The notes: generated by a model not told the origin, from the letters alone. Numbered from the stretch's first letter, positions 10,809 through 22,694 are shown. The stretch: DNA of 64,000 bases from Blattamonas nauphoetae (GCA_033064195.1 JARBJD010000116.1:62001-126000); one strand, 5' to 3'. Numbers and translations: made by a program.

Positions 10809-13145
10809 TCACTTCGGTCTCAGAGGAAATTGATACCGTGGGTTCAATTGCTTGAGCAGAGCCGTGAATCTTTGATCACACCCAGCAGCACACGCCGCAA
10901 ATGTGACTGGAAACCCATCTGGCTGGCTTCCTGGCTCAAACACAAACGAAAGTGTGGTTGCCCCGCACGTGTGGCAGGCAGGGGCCGGACGAAGAGAGGC
11001 AGGCTGAGGCAGAGTGAGGACTGTCTTGCAGAGCGGATGTGACGAACAGCATAGGAACGACATGAACACCCCGTCGTCCCTCTTCTTCCGCTTCACCAGC
11101 AACGCCTTCCCACACACCGGACACAGGGCGATTGGGGCAGTGACTTGTGGTGTGGGTGTGAGAGCTGGAGGCGATGCTGGTGTCGGTGTGGGGGTCGGTG
11201 CTGTTGTCTGTCCAGACAGTGTTCGTGTCGCCCCACTCGGCGTCGGTGCTGACTGTGCTGTTCTCGGAAATGGCGGTCTGACTGTTGGGACAGCTGGGCC
11301 AGGCTGCCATCGCTCGACTTGCGGAAAGTGGAGCTCGACTGCTCCGCCCATCCGGTTGAGGCTCTGCTTGACCTGCGCAAAGAGGTTCCGCATCGATGTG
11401 AGGGAGTCCCGCAGCACCTCGTCCTTCCTTTTCGAACCCTTCGCGATTCTGTTCATGTCGAACTCCATCTGCGCGCGCAGGAACGGCTTGAAGAGCGGGA
11501 AGCCCATCAAATCGTACGCGTCGACGAGAACGAGCCCGACCTTCGTTGGTTTCATTTTGCTCGACTCGTCCTTCTCGGCATACCCGCGCTTGATGATTGT
11601 TGAGATGTGCTGGGCGATTGTGGCATCGGTGCCGATTCCCGTCTTGTCCATCAGCGTGATGAGCTCGGTCTCGGACAGGAAAGGCGGAGGAGAGGTCTGG
11701 CCGGCCTTGAGGAGGAGAGTGGACGGGACGAACACGTCGCCCTCCTTCAGAAGGGGAACAGCGTGGTCTGACCACTTCTCGTCGGTGAAGATGTCCAGAT
11801 ACCCCTTCTCCAGCACCATCAACCCACGCGACGTGAACTCCTCAGCTCCCAGCTGCACAAAAATCGTTGTCTCTGCTCCGAGAGCGTCCTTCGAGCAGCA
11901 CGCCAAGAAGTGTCTGCAGATGTAATCGTACACACGCTTGTCGTTCCCGTCCAACTCGCCCCCGTCGCTCTTCGTCGGATGGATGGGGGGATGTGCCTTG
12001 TCGTCGTTCTTCCCCTTCCTCGGAAACGTGTACTCCCCGTCCTGCAGCAGCCTTCGAGCGTATGCCCCGTATTGCGGGTGTTCCTGCATGATCCCAACCA
12101 ACCTTTGCACGTCGCCGGAATCGGTGAAGTTGTCAGTCTCTGTGCGTGGGTACGAGATGTATCCTTTGCTGTACAGCCCCTCAGCGATGTTCATTGTGTC
12201 TTGGGCGCCGATGTGGAAGAGACGGGCTGTCTGCTTTTGGAGGGTGACGGTGGAGAGCGGGAGAGGCTTCAGTTTCGTGCGCTGGCGTTGGATGACGCGT
12301 GTGACAGTGCAGCTGTTGATTTCGCAGCAGATCTCGTACAACACGAGGGCGAGGTGGTGGTCGTAGATTCGAACGCGGTGCCAGTTGAAGTTGGCTGTTC
12401 CGTCGTCCGTTTTGATTGAAAGATCGATCGTCCAGAACTGTTCGGGTTTGAACTCTGTTGCTTTCCAGTAACGGTCGACGACAAAGCCAAGTGTGGGGAA
12501 TTGGCAGGGGCCGTAAGAAACCGTGTTTTCGAAGATTGTGGGGAACGATTGGCGAAGGAAATTGGTCTGAAGTCGAGTGAAGGCGTACCCGATTCTGAGA
12601 TCGATTTCAGAGCGGGCGTCGGCTGCTTGGGAGTCAAGTTCATTGGGGACTCCAAGATTGTTTACTGCGTTGACTAGTTCCCGCGGGATCACTGATGAAA
12701 AGCGAGCTCTTGAGACCTTCAGACGAGGATTGGCTTTTTGAACGATGTCCAAGACTTCGAACGATATATTTTCCCCCTCACGATCACAATCGAGCCAAAG
12801 GATGATCCAACTCACTTTTTTTGCTTCGACCTCGAGTGTTCGGATAAGACCTTCGATGTCATTGTTTGATGGGACTTTCTCGACTGGTGCATCGAAGAGT
12901 TCAATAGGATCGCATGATTGAAATCCTTGATACCTCCTTGGAAAACTTAGAGAGAATACATGCCCTCTAACAGATGTGACAGTCATTTTCACAGGTTGCC
13001 CTTGAATCGTCGTGTTTATCTCCCAAAGGGGGGATGCTCCATTCCTAGGACGAGGTCGGCTCCTCGTACCTCCACGGTCCGCAAGTGCTGAAGCAATGGC
13101 TTGTGCAACTGAGGGCTTTTCTGCGACTGAGAGGACATTGACCAT
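10809..13145 (-). CDS. TOP3A: DNA topoisomerase III (TOP3A type)
   Basis: A type IA topoisomerase, which passes one strand through a break to decatenate recombination intermediates, usually with a BLM-family helicase and RMI1. The start MVNVLSVAEKPSVAQA opens the Toprim domain. The acidic metal-binding motif is in LWLDCDREGENI. The active-site tyrosine is in YISYPRTETDNF, about residue 335. The gate region has GTDATIAQHIS. After a Pro/Thr-rich linker come two zinc-ribbon-like elements: CPVCGKALL with a downstream CCSSHPLC, and CHTCG with CAAGC. At about 780 residues it is shorter than human TOP3A, which has more C-terminal zinc motifs. It appears to be a single exon. ATG at 13145 was preferred to a GTG at 13205. 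It is divergent with the dehydrogenase gene, 74 bp away. Confidence 0.94.
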   Translation of the reverse strand: MVNVLSVAEKPSVAQAIASALADRGGTRSRPRPRNGASPLWEINTTIQGQPVKMTVTSVRGHVFSLSFPRRYQGFQSCDPIELFDAPVEKVPSNNDIEGLIRTLEVEAKKVSWIILWLDCDREGENISFEVLDIVQKANPRLKVSRARFSSVIPRELVNAVNNLGVPNELDSQAADARSEIDLRIGYAFTRLQTNFLRQSFPTIFENTVSYGPCQFPTLGFVVDRYWKATEFKPEQFWTIDLSIKTDDGTANFNWHRVRIYDHHLALVLYEICCEINSCTVTRVIQRQRTKLKPLPLSTVTLQKQTARLFHIGAQDTMNIAEGLYSKGYISYPRTETDNFTDSGDVQRLVGIMQEHPQYGAYARRLLQDGEYTFPRKGKNDDKAHPPIHPTKSDGGELDGNDKRVYDYICRHFLACCSKDALGAETTIFVQLGAEEFTSRGLMVLEKGYLDIFTDEKWSDHAVPLLKEGDVFVPSTLLLKAGQTSPPPFLSETELITLMDKTGIGTDATIAQHISTIIKRGYAEKDESSKMKPTKVGLVLVDAYDLMGFPLFKPFLRAQMEFDMNRIAKGSKRKDEVLRDSLTSMRNLFAQVKQSLNRMGGAVELHFPQVERWQPGPAVPTVRPPFPRTAQSAPTPSGATRTLSGQTTAPTPTPTPASPPALTPTPQVTAPIALCPVCGKALLVKRKKRDDGVFMSFLCCSSHPLCKTVLTLPQPASLRPAPACHTCGATTLSFVFEPGSQPDGFPVTFAACAAGCDQRFTALLKQLNPRYQFPLRPK

Positions 13146-13219
13146 TGATCGACCCAGATTGATCGACTCAAAAAGCTGAAATAAGGGTTTGAGTTTGTTG
13201 CACACACACTTTGCGCACG

Positions 13220-14182
13220 ATGAAAGTCCTTATTGCTGATCAATTCTCACCTAAAGCTATCGAAGAACTCAAGGCCGCCGGTCTTGAAGTCATTTATGAC
13301 GCTAACCTCAACGGTGACACCCTGACAGCTTGCCTCGCTGAAAAAAAACCTGCCGTCCTCGTCGTGCGATCAACCAAAGTGCAACCACCACAAATCGACG
13401 CAGGTATTCCCGAACTCAAGATGGTTGTTCGGGCCGGTTCTGGATACGACACAATCGATACAGCCTACGCCAAGGAGAAGGGAGTCGCAGTCTGCAACAC
13501 CCCCGGAATCAACGCCACCGCTGTCGCTGAGCTCGTCTTTGCACATATTTTGAATGCAGATCGCCGCATTTCTGAGAACGTTACCCTCTTCCGTCAGGGG
13601 AAATGGAACAAGGCCGCATACGCCAGCTGCCCAGGTCTGAAGGGCAGGACATTGGGTCTTGTCGGATTCGGAAATATTGGTCTGCTCGTTGCAAACCGTG
13701 CCCATGCCTTTGAAATGGAAGTCATGGCTTACGATCCAGTTGTGAAGGCAGAAGTGATCGAGAAGACCGGAACCAAGTATGTCACGGACTTGATGGATAT
13801 TGCCAAGAATTGCGACTTTGTCTCTATCCACGTGCCCGGAGGAAACGCCACGAAGGGTCTCATCAGCAAGGAGTTCATTGCTGCTATGAAAGATGGTGCG
13901 ACTTTGATCAACACGGCTCGAGCGACTGTTGTTGACGAAGAGGCAATGATCGAAAAGTGCAAAGCTGGCAAGCTGTTTGCGTGTCTTGATGTCATGAGCA
14001 ACGAACCTGCTGTCAAGAAGGGAGATTTCACCCACCCACTCAGTGCTGTCGAGAACATCTACTGCACTCACCACATCGGAGCTTCCACGCTTCAGGCGGA
14101 GTCGGCGATCGGTGATGAAGCCGCCCGCGTGGTTATGACCTTCTCCAAGTCGGGAGAAATCCTTCACCAAGTGAACAAGTAA
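13220..14182 (+). CDS. D-3-phosphoglycerate dehydrogenase, short form
   Basis: Catalyses NAD-dependent oxidation of 3-phosphoglycerate, the first step of serine synthesis. The 320-residue protein has the two-domain D-2-hydroxyacid dehydrogenase fold. The dinucleotide motif GFGNIG is at 149-154. The substrate-binding region RAGSGYDTID is at 71-80. The catalytic arginine is in NTARA (R234), the glutamate in SNEP (E262) and the histidine in HIGAST (H285). There is no C-terminal ACT or ASB regulatory domain, so it belongs to the short unregulated class also found in some anaerobic protists. Start: ATG at 13220; the in-frame TTG upstream is not needed. Related dehydrogenases share these motifs, so another hydroxyacid substrate is possible. 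Confidence 0.88.
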   Translation: MKVLIADQFSPKAIEELKAAGLEVIYDANLNGDTLTACLAEKKPAVLVVRSTKVQPPQIDAGIPELKMVVRAGSGYDTIDTAYAKEKGVAVCNTPGINATAVAELVFAHILNADRRISENVTLFRQGKWNKAAYASCPGLKGRTLGLVGFGNIGLLVANRAHAFEMEVMAYDPVVKAEVIEKTGTKYVTDLMDIAKNCDFVSIHVPGGNATKGLISKEFIAAMKDGATLINTARATVVDEEAMIEKCKAGKLFACLDVMSNEPAVKKGDFTHPLSAVENIYCTHHIGASTLQAESAIGDEAARVVMTFSKSGEILHQVNK

Positions 14183-14308
14183 GTTTGTTGCTTCTTGTTT
14201 GTTTCTTCTTCTGCTATCGAACATTTTATTCGATTTATTGTTATTCCCGACGATTTCTGAAATGAAAAGCAAGACCATAATCAAGATAACAATCCGCTCC
14301 GCCTCCTT

Positions 14309-15173
14309 TCAATCATCGTAATCTCCGTTGCCGTATCCATCGTCGTCGTTGTCATCGGCAAAATCATCATCGCCGTTCTCGAACCCACCATCAGCATATT
14401 GGAACATTCCATAATCACCGTCTTCATCGTTGTCGGACTGTGGAAATTCAATGAAAAAGAATGCTGAATACCTCTTCCTCCTCAGCTGGGCGAACGTTTT
14501 CATCTTCGTCCTGGTTTTCCTTTTCTTTTGGATTCTCTGTATCATCACGTAGCATCCTATCGCTTCCTCGACCATCCTGGAAGACTGTCTTCTCCTTTTC
14601 TTCAGTCTTTTTGAGAGATGGTTTGGAGGCGAGTGCTTTTGCTTTTCGCTTCCCTGATGGCCTGACAAGATCAATAACAGGAGTCGTGGGAAGGATTGTT
14701 GAGGTTCCAGGAGTACGTCCTTGTTGGGGAAAGGGATGAGAGAGATGAGTAATTGATGAAGAACAAGATACCAGGGTGGATTCCTTTCTCTTCCATGATT
14801 TGTTTTTCTTTAATCTGAAGAAGTTTGAGTTTCGACAATGAAATTTTGGGATAATTTGGAGTATATAAATCAGGAGGAAAGTATTTTTGTGTCACAATAT
14901 TTGGCGTTGCTTCCAATTCAGCTAAAAGGGAAAAGGCATGGACATGTGGGACAATTCAATGATTAAAGGGTAAAAGAAAGCTGAAGAATCATACGAACTC
15001 GATTCAATGCAATCCGTTCAAACTTTTCACACATTTCTCTTTGCATCTCTGTGATTGGAGGTGGTGCGACAACTGTGTGAGGCTATTCGGATGAAAAGAG
15101 AATTGTCAGGGAAATTAACTATAAAAAAAGACTATACTGGGAAGGTGCTGTGTGTGTGAACCGGTTGAGCCAT
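14309..15173 (-). CDS. Possible RNA polymerase III subunit RPC7 (RPC31)-like protein
   Basis: A four- or five-exon gene. Exon 1 reads MAQPVHTHSTFP, then PHTVVAPPPITEMQREMCEK, VPELEATPNIVTQKYFPPD and ISLSKLKLLQIKEKQIMEEK. It continues through a Lys/Glu-rich middle to a strongly acidic Asp/Gly tail (FENGDDDFADDNDDDGYG). RPC7/RPC31 has the same plan: a Pro-rich N-terminus with LP and YP motifs, a helix with basic residues, then an acidic tail. It contacts RPC3 and RPC6 and helps initiation. I infer the family from this layout only, since the primary sequence is poorly conserved. Introns are 35-55 nt with standard ends. It is divergent with RPT3, 55 bp away. It could also be another acidic nuclear protein. 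Confidence 0.45.
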
Positions 15174-15228
15174 GAATCTTCAAAAGCAAGAAAAGGAATG
15201 AGAAAAAAGAAATGAAGGTTCGATCACA

Positions 15229-16622
<1,394 letters not shown>

Positions 16623-17088
16623 TCGTATTACCGTATCCGGCACTTCATCCTCATTCATTTATTGAATATCGTATTTAAACATGGATTCACATCTATGGGT
16701 GGGATGTTTCCTTTGACAGACAAAGCGGGGGAGAGATTGGCATACACGTTCAAATCGGATTTCTCTGTTTACTAGTGCTGCCAATGTCAAAAATTAGTGA
16801 GAGCAGCGGGTGCTTGAGTGGTTGTTCCTCCACTCACCGACAAGCGGACCCTCCAATATCGTAATTTCTCTCATATCACTTTTGGCTTTATACACTTGAT
16901 TGACAGAATAATAAAGTGCGGATCTGTCGATCGACGTCTGTCGACATGATGAACATGAAACGCGCATAAAACCACTTCCACACGTTCATCAATATTTATA
17001 TATCATATGGACCATATGATAGGCCGAGAGCTGTTGTATTTTGTTTTCTCGAACTCAGGCCCACAATAGAATTTATTGGGTTCATTGC
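16623..17088. other. Intergenic region rich in dyad symmetries
   Basis: A 466-bp spacer between RPT3 and the HECT gene. It holds a 7-bp perfect stem with an 8-nt loop at 16815-16836, a 10-bp palindrome at 16926-16935, and 8-bp inverted arms at 16947-16954 and 16984-16991. An AT-rich patch with ATATTTATATAT lies near 16991, about 95 bp before the HECT start codon, and could be a promoter. No tRNA cloverleaf, snRNA or snoRNA could be assigned. Confidence 0.45.
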
Positions 17089-19481
17089 ATGGTTTGTCTC
17101 CGAACTCTCTCATTCATGATATTAAACTCGTCATTTCAGGGGCAACAAGAATCCCGACAGAGTGCTCCCACTGTCGCAAACCAGAACACTGTCCAGTGGG
17201 TCGAGGGAGGACTGAACCAAATCCCACTCGATTACGTCAAGGGAGGAAAATTAAAAAACCTGGATCTGGGCTGGAACTGTATCACAAGTATTGATGAACT
17301 GCTATCACACAGTAAAGAACTCCAAAAGCTCGAACTCTCTCATAATTTTCTCACCAGTCTTCCCTCCAACCTTACACCATTCAGTGGTCTCAAACTGTTC
17401 GTCTTTTCCTGTTATATCTCTATATCTGTCCTTCCCCTTATCTCCATAGATTGGATTTAAGTGACAATCAACTCGAACGAATACCAAATTCCATCAACAC
17501 TCTTACAAAGCTTGAAACGTTGAACCTGAAGAACAATCTTCTCACGGAACTCCCACCTTCAATTGGATCTCTCACTCATCTCACTGGTCTTGATTTAAGT
17601 GGAAACAGGCTTGTGGATCTTCCAGATTCTTTCGGTGACCTCCACCTCCACTCATTGCTCCTCTGGAACAACACCTGTCTTGTAGATAGTCTTGCCCGAA
17701 TTACTTCAAGCGGGGCAGATTGTGCGAGGCATATTTTGGGTTTTATTCGATACAGACGCAGCCATCCCCTCCCCTCGAGGTTTTCACTCATCCAGAGCAA
17801 CATTGAGGGAGTTGTGTGCTATGCAGACAAAGAAACAGAAACTTCATCGTGGGTTGATCCTCGCTATTATCTCTACATCCTCACACTCGGAATTGTCGAA
17901 AGGAGGGTCTTCGACTTCTCAATGGCCCCGTCGAATCTGGCCAGTTTGCAGGTCGAGATGGCTCTCCTCAACACAAATGCGGGAAGAGGCAACAAGCGTT
18001 GTGGGCACATCTCACCCGACCTCGCCCCTATCCTCCTTCCAGTCCAACCACAGCTGCTCTGCTCGAACAATCTCTGCACGCACAAAGCGAATATGCAGTG
18101 CGGATTTCTCTTCTGCGATGTTTGTTGTACATCAAAGGAATGTGTTGTCCACGGAAAGAGCATTAAAGCTCGTTCACATCACGAATTCAACGAAAGAGCT
18201 GAGACGACACGAAAGACCATTGAATCGATGCATAAACCAGAACCAGAGGCTTTCCGCGACAAACCACGTCTCCGCCTTTCCCTTCGCCGAACACACCTTC
18301 TTGAGGACTCCTTACGTGACATGATGCGCGCCAACGCTGAGCGACTCAAACTTCGTCTGAACGTGCAATATTTTGGCGAATCCGGGCTGGATTGGGGTGG
18401 TCTGACACGAGAATGGTTCATCCTCATCTCGCAGGAATTCACCAAACCGGAATACGCCCTCTTCCGGCCCACTGCAGATAACCCAAATGTTTTTGAGATC
18501 AACCCCGAGTCTGGTGTGAACGGCGCCCATCTCTCATACTTCCGATTTGTTGGGCGCGTGTTGGCCAAAGCTCTGTTCGATCGGTTTCTTATTTCGGCGT
18601 ATTTCAGCCCTGTCATTTACAAAGCAATCGCCGGCGTCGCCCCCACTTTCGAAGACTTGGCGAAGATCGACCAGCAAAAGTACGAATCATTGAAGACAGT
18701 TCTGACCACTGACGATGTGGAGGATTTGTATCTCACGTTCAGCATCGACGAGGAGGCATTTGGCGAGGTTCGGACGGTTGAGCTGGTGCCTGGAGGGGAG
18801 AGCATTGATGTGACGAAGGAGAACCAGCAGGATTGGGTGGCGAAGATGACGGAGTATTATCTTGTGGGGTCGGTGGCGGAACAGTTGGAGTGCATTCGAT
18901 ACGGCTTCAACGAGCTGATCCCGTCGTCGCTGATCAGAGATTTCACTGCGAGGGAGATTGAGGAGCTGCTGAGTGGGATAGTCGAGATTGATGTGGAGGA
19001 CTGGAAGGCAAACACAATTTACTCCATCTACACCGTCAACTCGCAGATGGTCATCTGGTTCTGGCGTATTATTGAGCGGATGAACAATGACAATCGCACA
19101 AAAGTCTTCCAGTTCGTGACGGGAACTTCGAAGGTGCCACAGGGAGGTGTGTTGTGGTGCTTGTTCATTCTTCTTTGTTTTCCATCTCTTTTGACTGTTT
19201 TGGAGTTTCTCTCGATCCTCTCTCCTCCTTTCCCTTTTCTTCATCATTTTTATGTTCCATTATTGTGACCATCTCCTTATTCAGGATTTGCGAATCTTGT
19301 TGGTCACAACGGACCAAGGAAGTTCACAATCAACAAGCTGAACAAATCACGGGAGCACCTGCCCTCATCTCATACATGTTTCAATCAGCTGGATCTCATT
19401 GATTACGGGTCGGAGAGCGAGTTGGAGGACAAGCTGATGAAGGCCATTGAAATGGGCTTGACTGGATTTGGTGAGAAGTAA
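17089..19481 (+). CDS. HECT E3 ubiquitin ligase with LRR, WW-like and Cys/His-rich regions
   Basis: The first exon is just ATG (17089-17091). A 48-nt intron follows and the protein continues GQQESRQSAPTVANQ. Residues 25-160 form leucine-rich repeats (for example LDLSDNQLERIPNSINTL and LNLKNNLLTELPPSIGSL). Next comes a WW-like half, CYADKETETSSWVDPR. A cysteine/histidine cluster (CSNNLCTH, CGFLFCDVCC, CVVH) may bind zinc. The C-terminal 350 residues are a HECT domain: GESGLDWGGLTREWF, LSYFRFVGRVLAKALFD, GGFANLVGHNGPRKFTI. The catalytic cysteine is in SSHTCFNQLDL. HECT ligases form a ubiquitin thioester before transfer; the LRRs and WW would select substrates. Two further introns are clear (about 17399-17450 and before GFANL). 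The HECT call is certain, the WW and zinc calls are by eye. Confidence 0.88.
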
Positions 19482-19570
19482 ATATTCTTGTTTTGCTATT
19501 CAGTTCACATCATACGTGATTCTTGTTTTGTAAATGACTTTTTACTTCACAGTACTGAGAACGACAGACG

Positions 19571-20781
19571 ATGGTTCGCCTCTATGGGTTAGGCTGTTTG
19601 ATGGAAGAGGAAGAAATACCGATTGAACAGGCAGAACCTCCAAAATTCTGGACCCCTGAACAGTTTGGGAAGCGGTTCGATTGGCTGATCATTACAAAAC
19701 TCATGGATGTCGCAGATGATGCGCTCTTCGAAGAGTTCTCAAATTACTTCGGTTTTTTTCGTTGTATTCACCATAAATCAATGATCTTAGAAATTGAACG
19801 TGTCGAAGAACATCTGGAGAAGGCGATGTTCATAGATTTTTGTGTTTACCAATTTCAGTTTATGAGAGAACAATCGTTTTCCATCCCAACAACTCTTTAT
19901 CTTATGAACCTGTTGTTCCAACTCTATATTGACAGTGGAGTCAAATCACTGGATGATATTGTCAATGACTTGCAAACTGATCTCTTATTGGCCTCCTCTG
20001 TCAACACAGAACAACAAGCCACAGTTATTCGACTCCAGCCTCCTCCACCCCCACAAGAAGTTGTCGAGCCAGAGCCAGAAGTTGAGGAAAAGGGAGCGAA
20101 AAAGGGAGCAGCAAAAAAAGAAGCCCCAGCTAAGGCAGCAAAAACGACAAAGAAGAAGGAAGCTGAAAAGGTTCAGGAAGCACCGCCAGAGGAAGAAGAG
20201 GAGCACAATGAAGCACCAAAGGATGACCTGGTGGAGGTTGTCATGAGCACGGACGAAATCGATGCTGTCATCACTCACATCACACTCACGTATCTAATTG
20301 ACATCTTCTCAATTTATCCGATCTCCTCTCATCTTTGATCTCGTACAGTGTTTTCAGGCATTATCGTTTGCATCGACGTGTCATGAAGGAACCGCGGAAC
20401 GTCACAGAACTGGAACGGGTCCATCATCTTGTCACGACACCCCTCGCTCTCCCACCACATTCTGAATCTCAGCTTAAACCGCCCGATGAAGAACCTGATC
20501 CATCATTGAATCACGTTGAAACAGATGAAGGTCTTTTCCTCGTCATATATCATCTTTTCTACTCTTCCATTTTCTTTTCAGAAAAAGTCATCAGGCTCAT
20601 CAATGAAGCGATTGCTAAGCATGTTCAGAACCAAAACAAGGAACTTACCGAGCAGTTACTCCAACAGAAGGACGTCATCTTGAAGAAGGTCAAAGAAACG
20701 CTCGTCGAGAAAGAGATTCAAAAAACTGTCAAAGCGGGCGCGTCTAACCCGACACCTGAGCCGAAAAAGAAGGCAAAATGA
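19571..20781 (+). CDS. Probable cilia-associated protein, CFAP119/CCDC189-like
   Basis: Three exons joined by two clear introns (after ITLT and within DEE). The N-terminal half is helical: FWTPEQFGKRFDWLIITKLM, then FCVYQFQFMREQSFSIPTTL, a block I associate with CFAP119/CCDC189 (a central-apparatus protein with a similar Phe/Gln-Ser-Thr helix). A Lys/Glu/Ala/Pro-rich linker follows, with repeated KKGAAKKEAPAKAAK-type sequence. The C-terminus is a charged coiled coil ending PEPKKKAK. The start is either ATG at 19571 or at 19601. The family call rests on memory of the helix pattern and overall layout. It could be a different flagellar coiled-coil protein. Confidence 0.42.
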
Positions 20782-20867
20782 TGTTTTCAACGAAATTTTC
20801 ATTTGCATTTCACTTATTGATTTATGCCCGAGACGGAATCGTCACAAAACCAGAACATCACATCAAA

Positions 20868-22694
20868 TCAAGTGTCTCTCATCTTAACAACAACTTTAAG
20901 CAATTCAACAACCTCAAGGCAATCACTTCTTTCCAGGACTGGGTTGGTTTTCATCCATATTTTCCTTTCTGGTAAGATCTCCTGTGCCTCGTCGTTCTCG
21001 GCCTCAGAATGGTTTTGCTGAACATCAGGCCTGTTCCACACAAAACGAACAACATCCCCGAAACTGATAAAAGGTTGGGAAAGACTCTCTGTTTGTTCAG
21101 TCTCAGAAGAAGCTTGTTTTGGAGGGGAGAGTTGTTGGACTTCGGAAGGAACGGTGGGATTGGTTGAGAAGGGAGTGAAGGCAATCGAATCAATCACTGT
21201 CCCACAAATCCGCTCCCACAAAATAGCCGAGCTGCGAATGGCGTGTGTGGACGATGCACACAGCGCCGAGCCACTTCCATCCATCCCATCGACGAGTCGG
21301 AAGGTCTCGACGAGTGCTCGAGTGAGGGTGTTGTGTTTGAGAACATCGTCCCAGGCTGCGAAGGGGGTGGGAAGACCGGAGAGATCAGCTGTGAACGGGG
21401 TGTGTTTGGATGCTGTGTCTGTTTTGGATTGGTTCTGAGATTGGAGGATGAGGGACGGGAAGAGAACTTCGTTTGGGTTGACCTGAGCGGGAAGGGAAGA
21501 CGAGAGGTTGACGGCTGACGAGGGACGATGCAACGTTTGCAGAGGAAGATCCGACACAGCCTTCCCGATTGGCGGAATGAGAATTGAGATCGAGAGAAGA
21601 CTGTCTGGTTTTCGGAAGATGTCGAGTGGAGATTGTGTTGGGTGAGAGGAGGACAGAGGGAGTGTTGCTGAGAGAGCGGAGGTTGAGGGATGAGAATGTT
21701 GGGTGCGGAGATTCTCAAAAACGGTTCTGCTTTTCCCGCTCTGCGCTGCGTTCTTTGCCTCCTCCAGTTTGTTCAAGAATTCGATGAGTGCTTTCCGTGG
21801 CATAGTCAGCACGGCCAGAAAGCAGAGGAGAGTGCGAGAGACACACTCGAGTGGGACTGTCGCTCCAGAGACGCCGGTCGAGAGGAGGGGAGTCCACTTT
21901 CGGAGGATGACGAGGAAGGCGACGATGTCTGTTTTGAGCTGGTTGATGCGCACGACAGACGGGAAGATGGAGGTAAACGCGACTTTGAAGAGGTGCGAGC
22001 CTGTGTGGAGGATGTTGTAAGCGAAGTGTTTGGCGAGGAACGGGCCGAGGACGCGATGCAGGTCGGCTGATTGTGCGAACAGGAAGAGAGAGAAGGATAT
22101 GACTGATGGGGAGAGATTTCTGCCTTGGAGATATTCTTGTTGGGATGTCCAATCACTTGCAAGGAGAGAAGAGATCAGATATCGAGAGATGTGGTCGGTA
22201 TGAAGCGAATGAATGGCCTCTTCACTTTGGACGGTAAGGGCGGAGAAATGTGGAAGAATTTGGGATTTAATCTGGCATGATTGGCATGAACACAATGATT
22301 CATTTCTATAGGACGCTGAATCGCGTGTTTTTGAGCATTGAAGTCGTGCGAATGATGAAGAGAGGAATAGGAGAGACGAGAAGCAAAGATATGCCGAATA
22401 ATATGGAAGAAATGATTTACTGAGTGAAAGTCGATGGGCTAGAATGTTTGCGTGATCAATAACACTCTGGATAGTGTCTGAGATGATATGCATGACAAAA
22501 ATCAAACCTTCCGTCAAATCCTTTTTATTTGTGATGAAATGATCAAGTTCATTGGCTAAATCCTGTGACTTTTTGAAGATTAGAGCGGTTATTGAGGCAT
22601 GATCCGGCTTAAATAGGTAGTATGATGGATGAAAGGTTGTTTTAACTTCGCTCCAATCAGGTGTCTGATTGATTTCTAGAAATCTGGATGTCAT
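20868..22694 (-). CDS. Hypothetical protein, about 600 residues
   Basis: A long open frame of which I recognise no domain. The N-terminal half is hydrophobic and helical with a cysteine group (CSCQSCQIKSQ) and helices such as SVISFSLFLFAQSADLHRVL and LLCFLAVLTMPRKALIEFL, suggesting an alpha-solenoid. The C-terminal half is Ser/Pro/Thr rich and then acidic before LEVVELLKVVVKMRDT. The frame extends to a GTG at 22910, but that part is antisense to the WDR7-like first exon, so I start at the ATG near 22694. This makes a head-to-head gene pair with about 100 bp between starts. It converges with the CFAP119-like gene at its 3' end, 86 bp away. Confidence 0.6.
   Translation of the reverse strand: MTSRFLEINQTPDWSEVKTTFHPSYYLFKPDHASITALIFKKSQDLANELDHFITNKKDLTEGLIFVMHIISDTIQSVIDHANILAHRLSLSKSFLPYYSAYLCFSSLLFLSSSFARLQCSKTRDSASYRNESLCSCQSCQIKSQILPHFSALTVQSEEAIHSLHTDHISRYLISSLLASDWTSQQEYLQGRNLSPSVISFSLFLFAQSADLHRVLGPFLAKHFAYNILHTGSHLFKVAFTSIFPSVVRINQLKTDIVAFLVILRKWTPLLSTGVSGATVPLECVSRTLLCFLAVLTMPRKALIEFLNKLEEAKNAAQSGKSRTVFENLRTQHSHPSTSALSATLPLSSSHPTQSPLDIFRKPDSLLSISILIPPIGKAVSDLPLQTLHRPSSAVNLSSSLPAQVNPNEVLFPSLILQSQNQSKTDTASKHTPFTADLSGLPTPFAAWDDVLKHNTLTRALVETFRLVDGMDGSGSALCASSTHAIRSSAILWERICGTVIDSIAFTPFSTNPTVPSEVQQLSPPKQASSETEQTESLSQPFISFGDVVRFVWNRPDVQQNHSEAENDEAQEILPERKIWMKTNPVLERSDCLEVVELLKVVVKMRDT

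Noticed and set aside
11014-12419. Long plus-strand open frames (303 and 169 codons) opposite topoisomerase III
   Set aside because: They are shadows of the high-GC topoisomerase gene on the other strand. Their content is low-complexity and meaningless as a fold.
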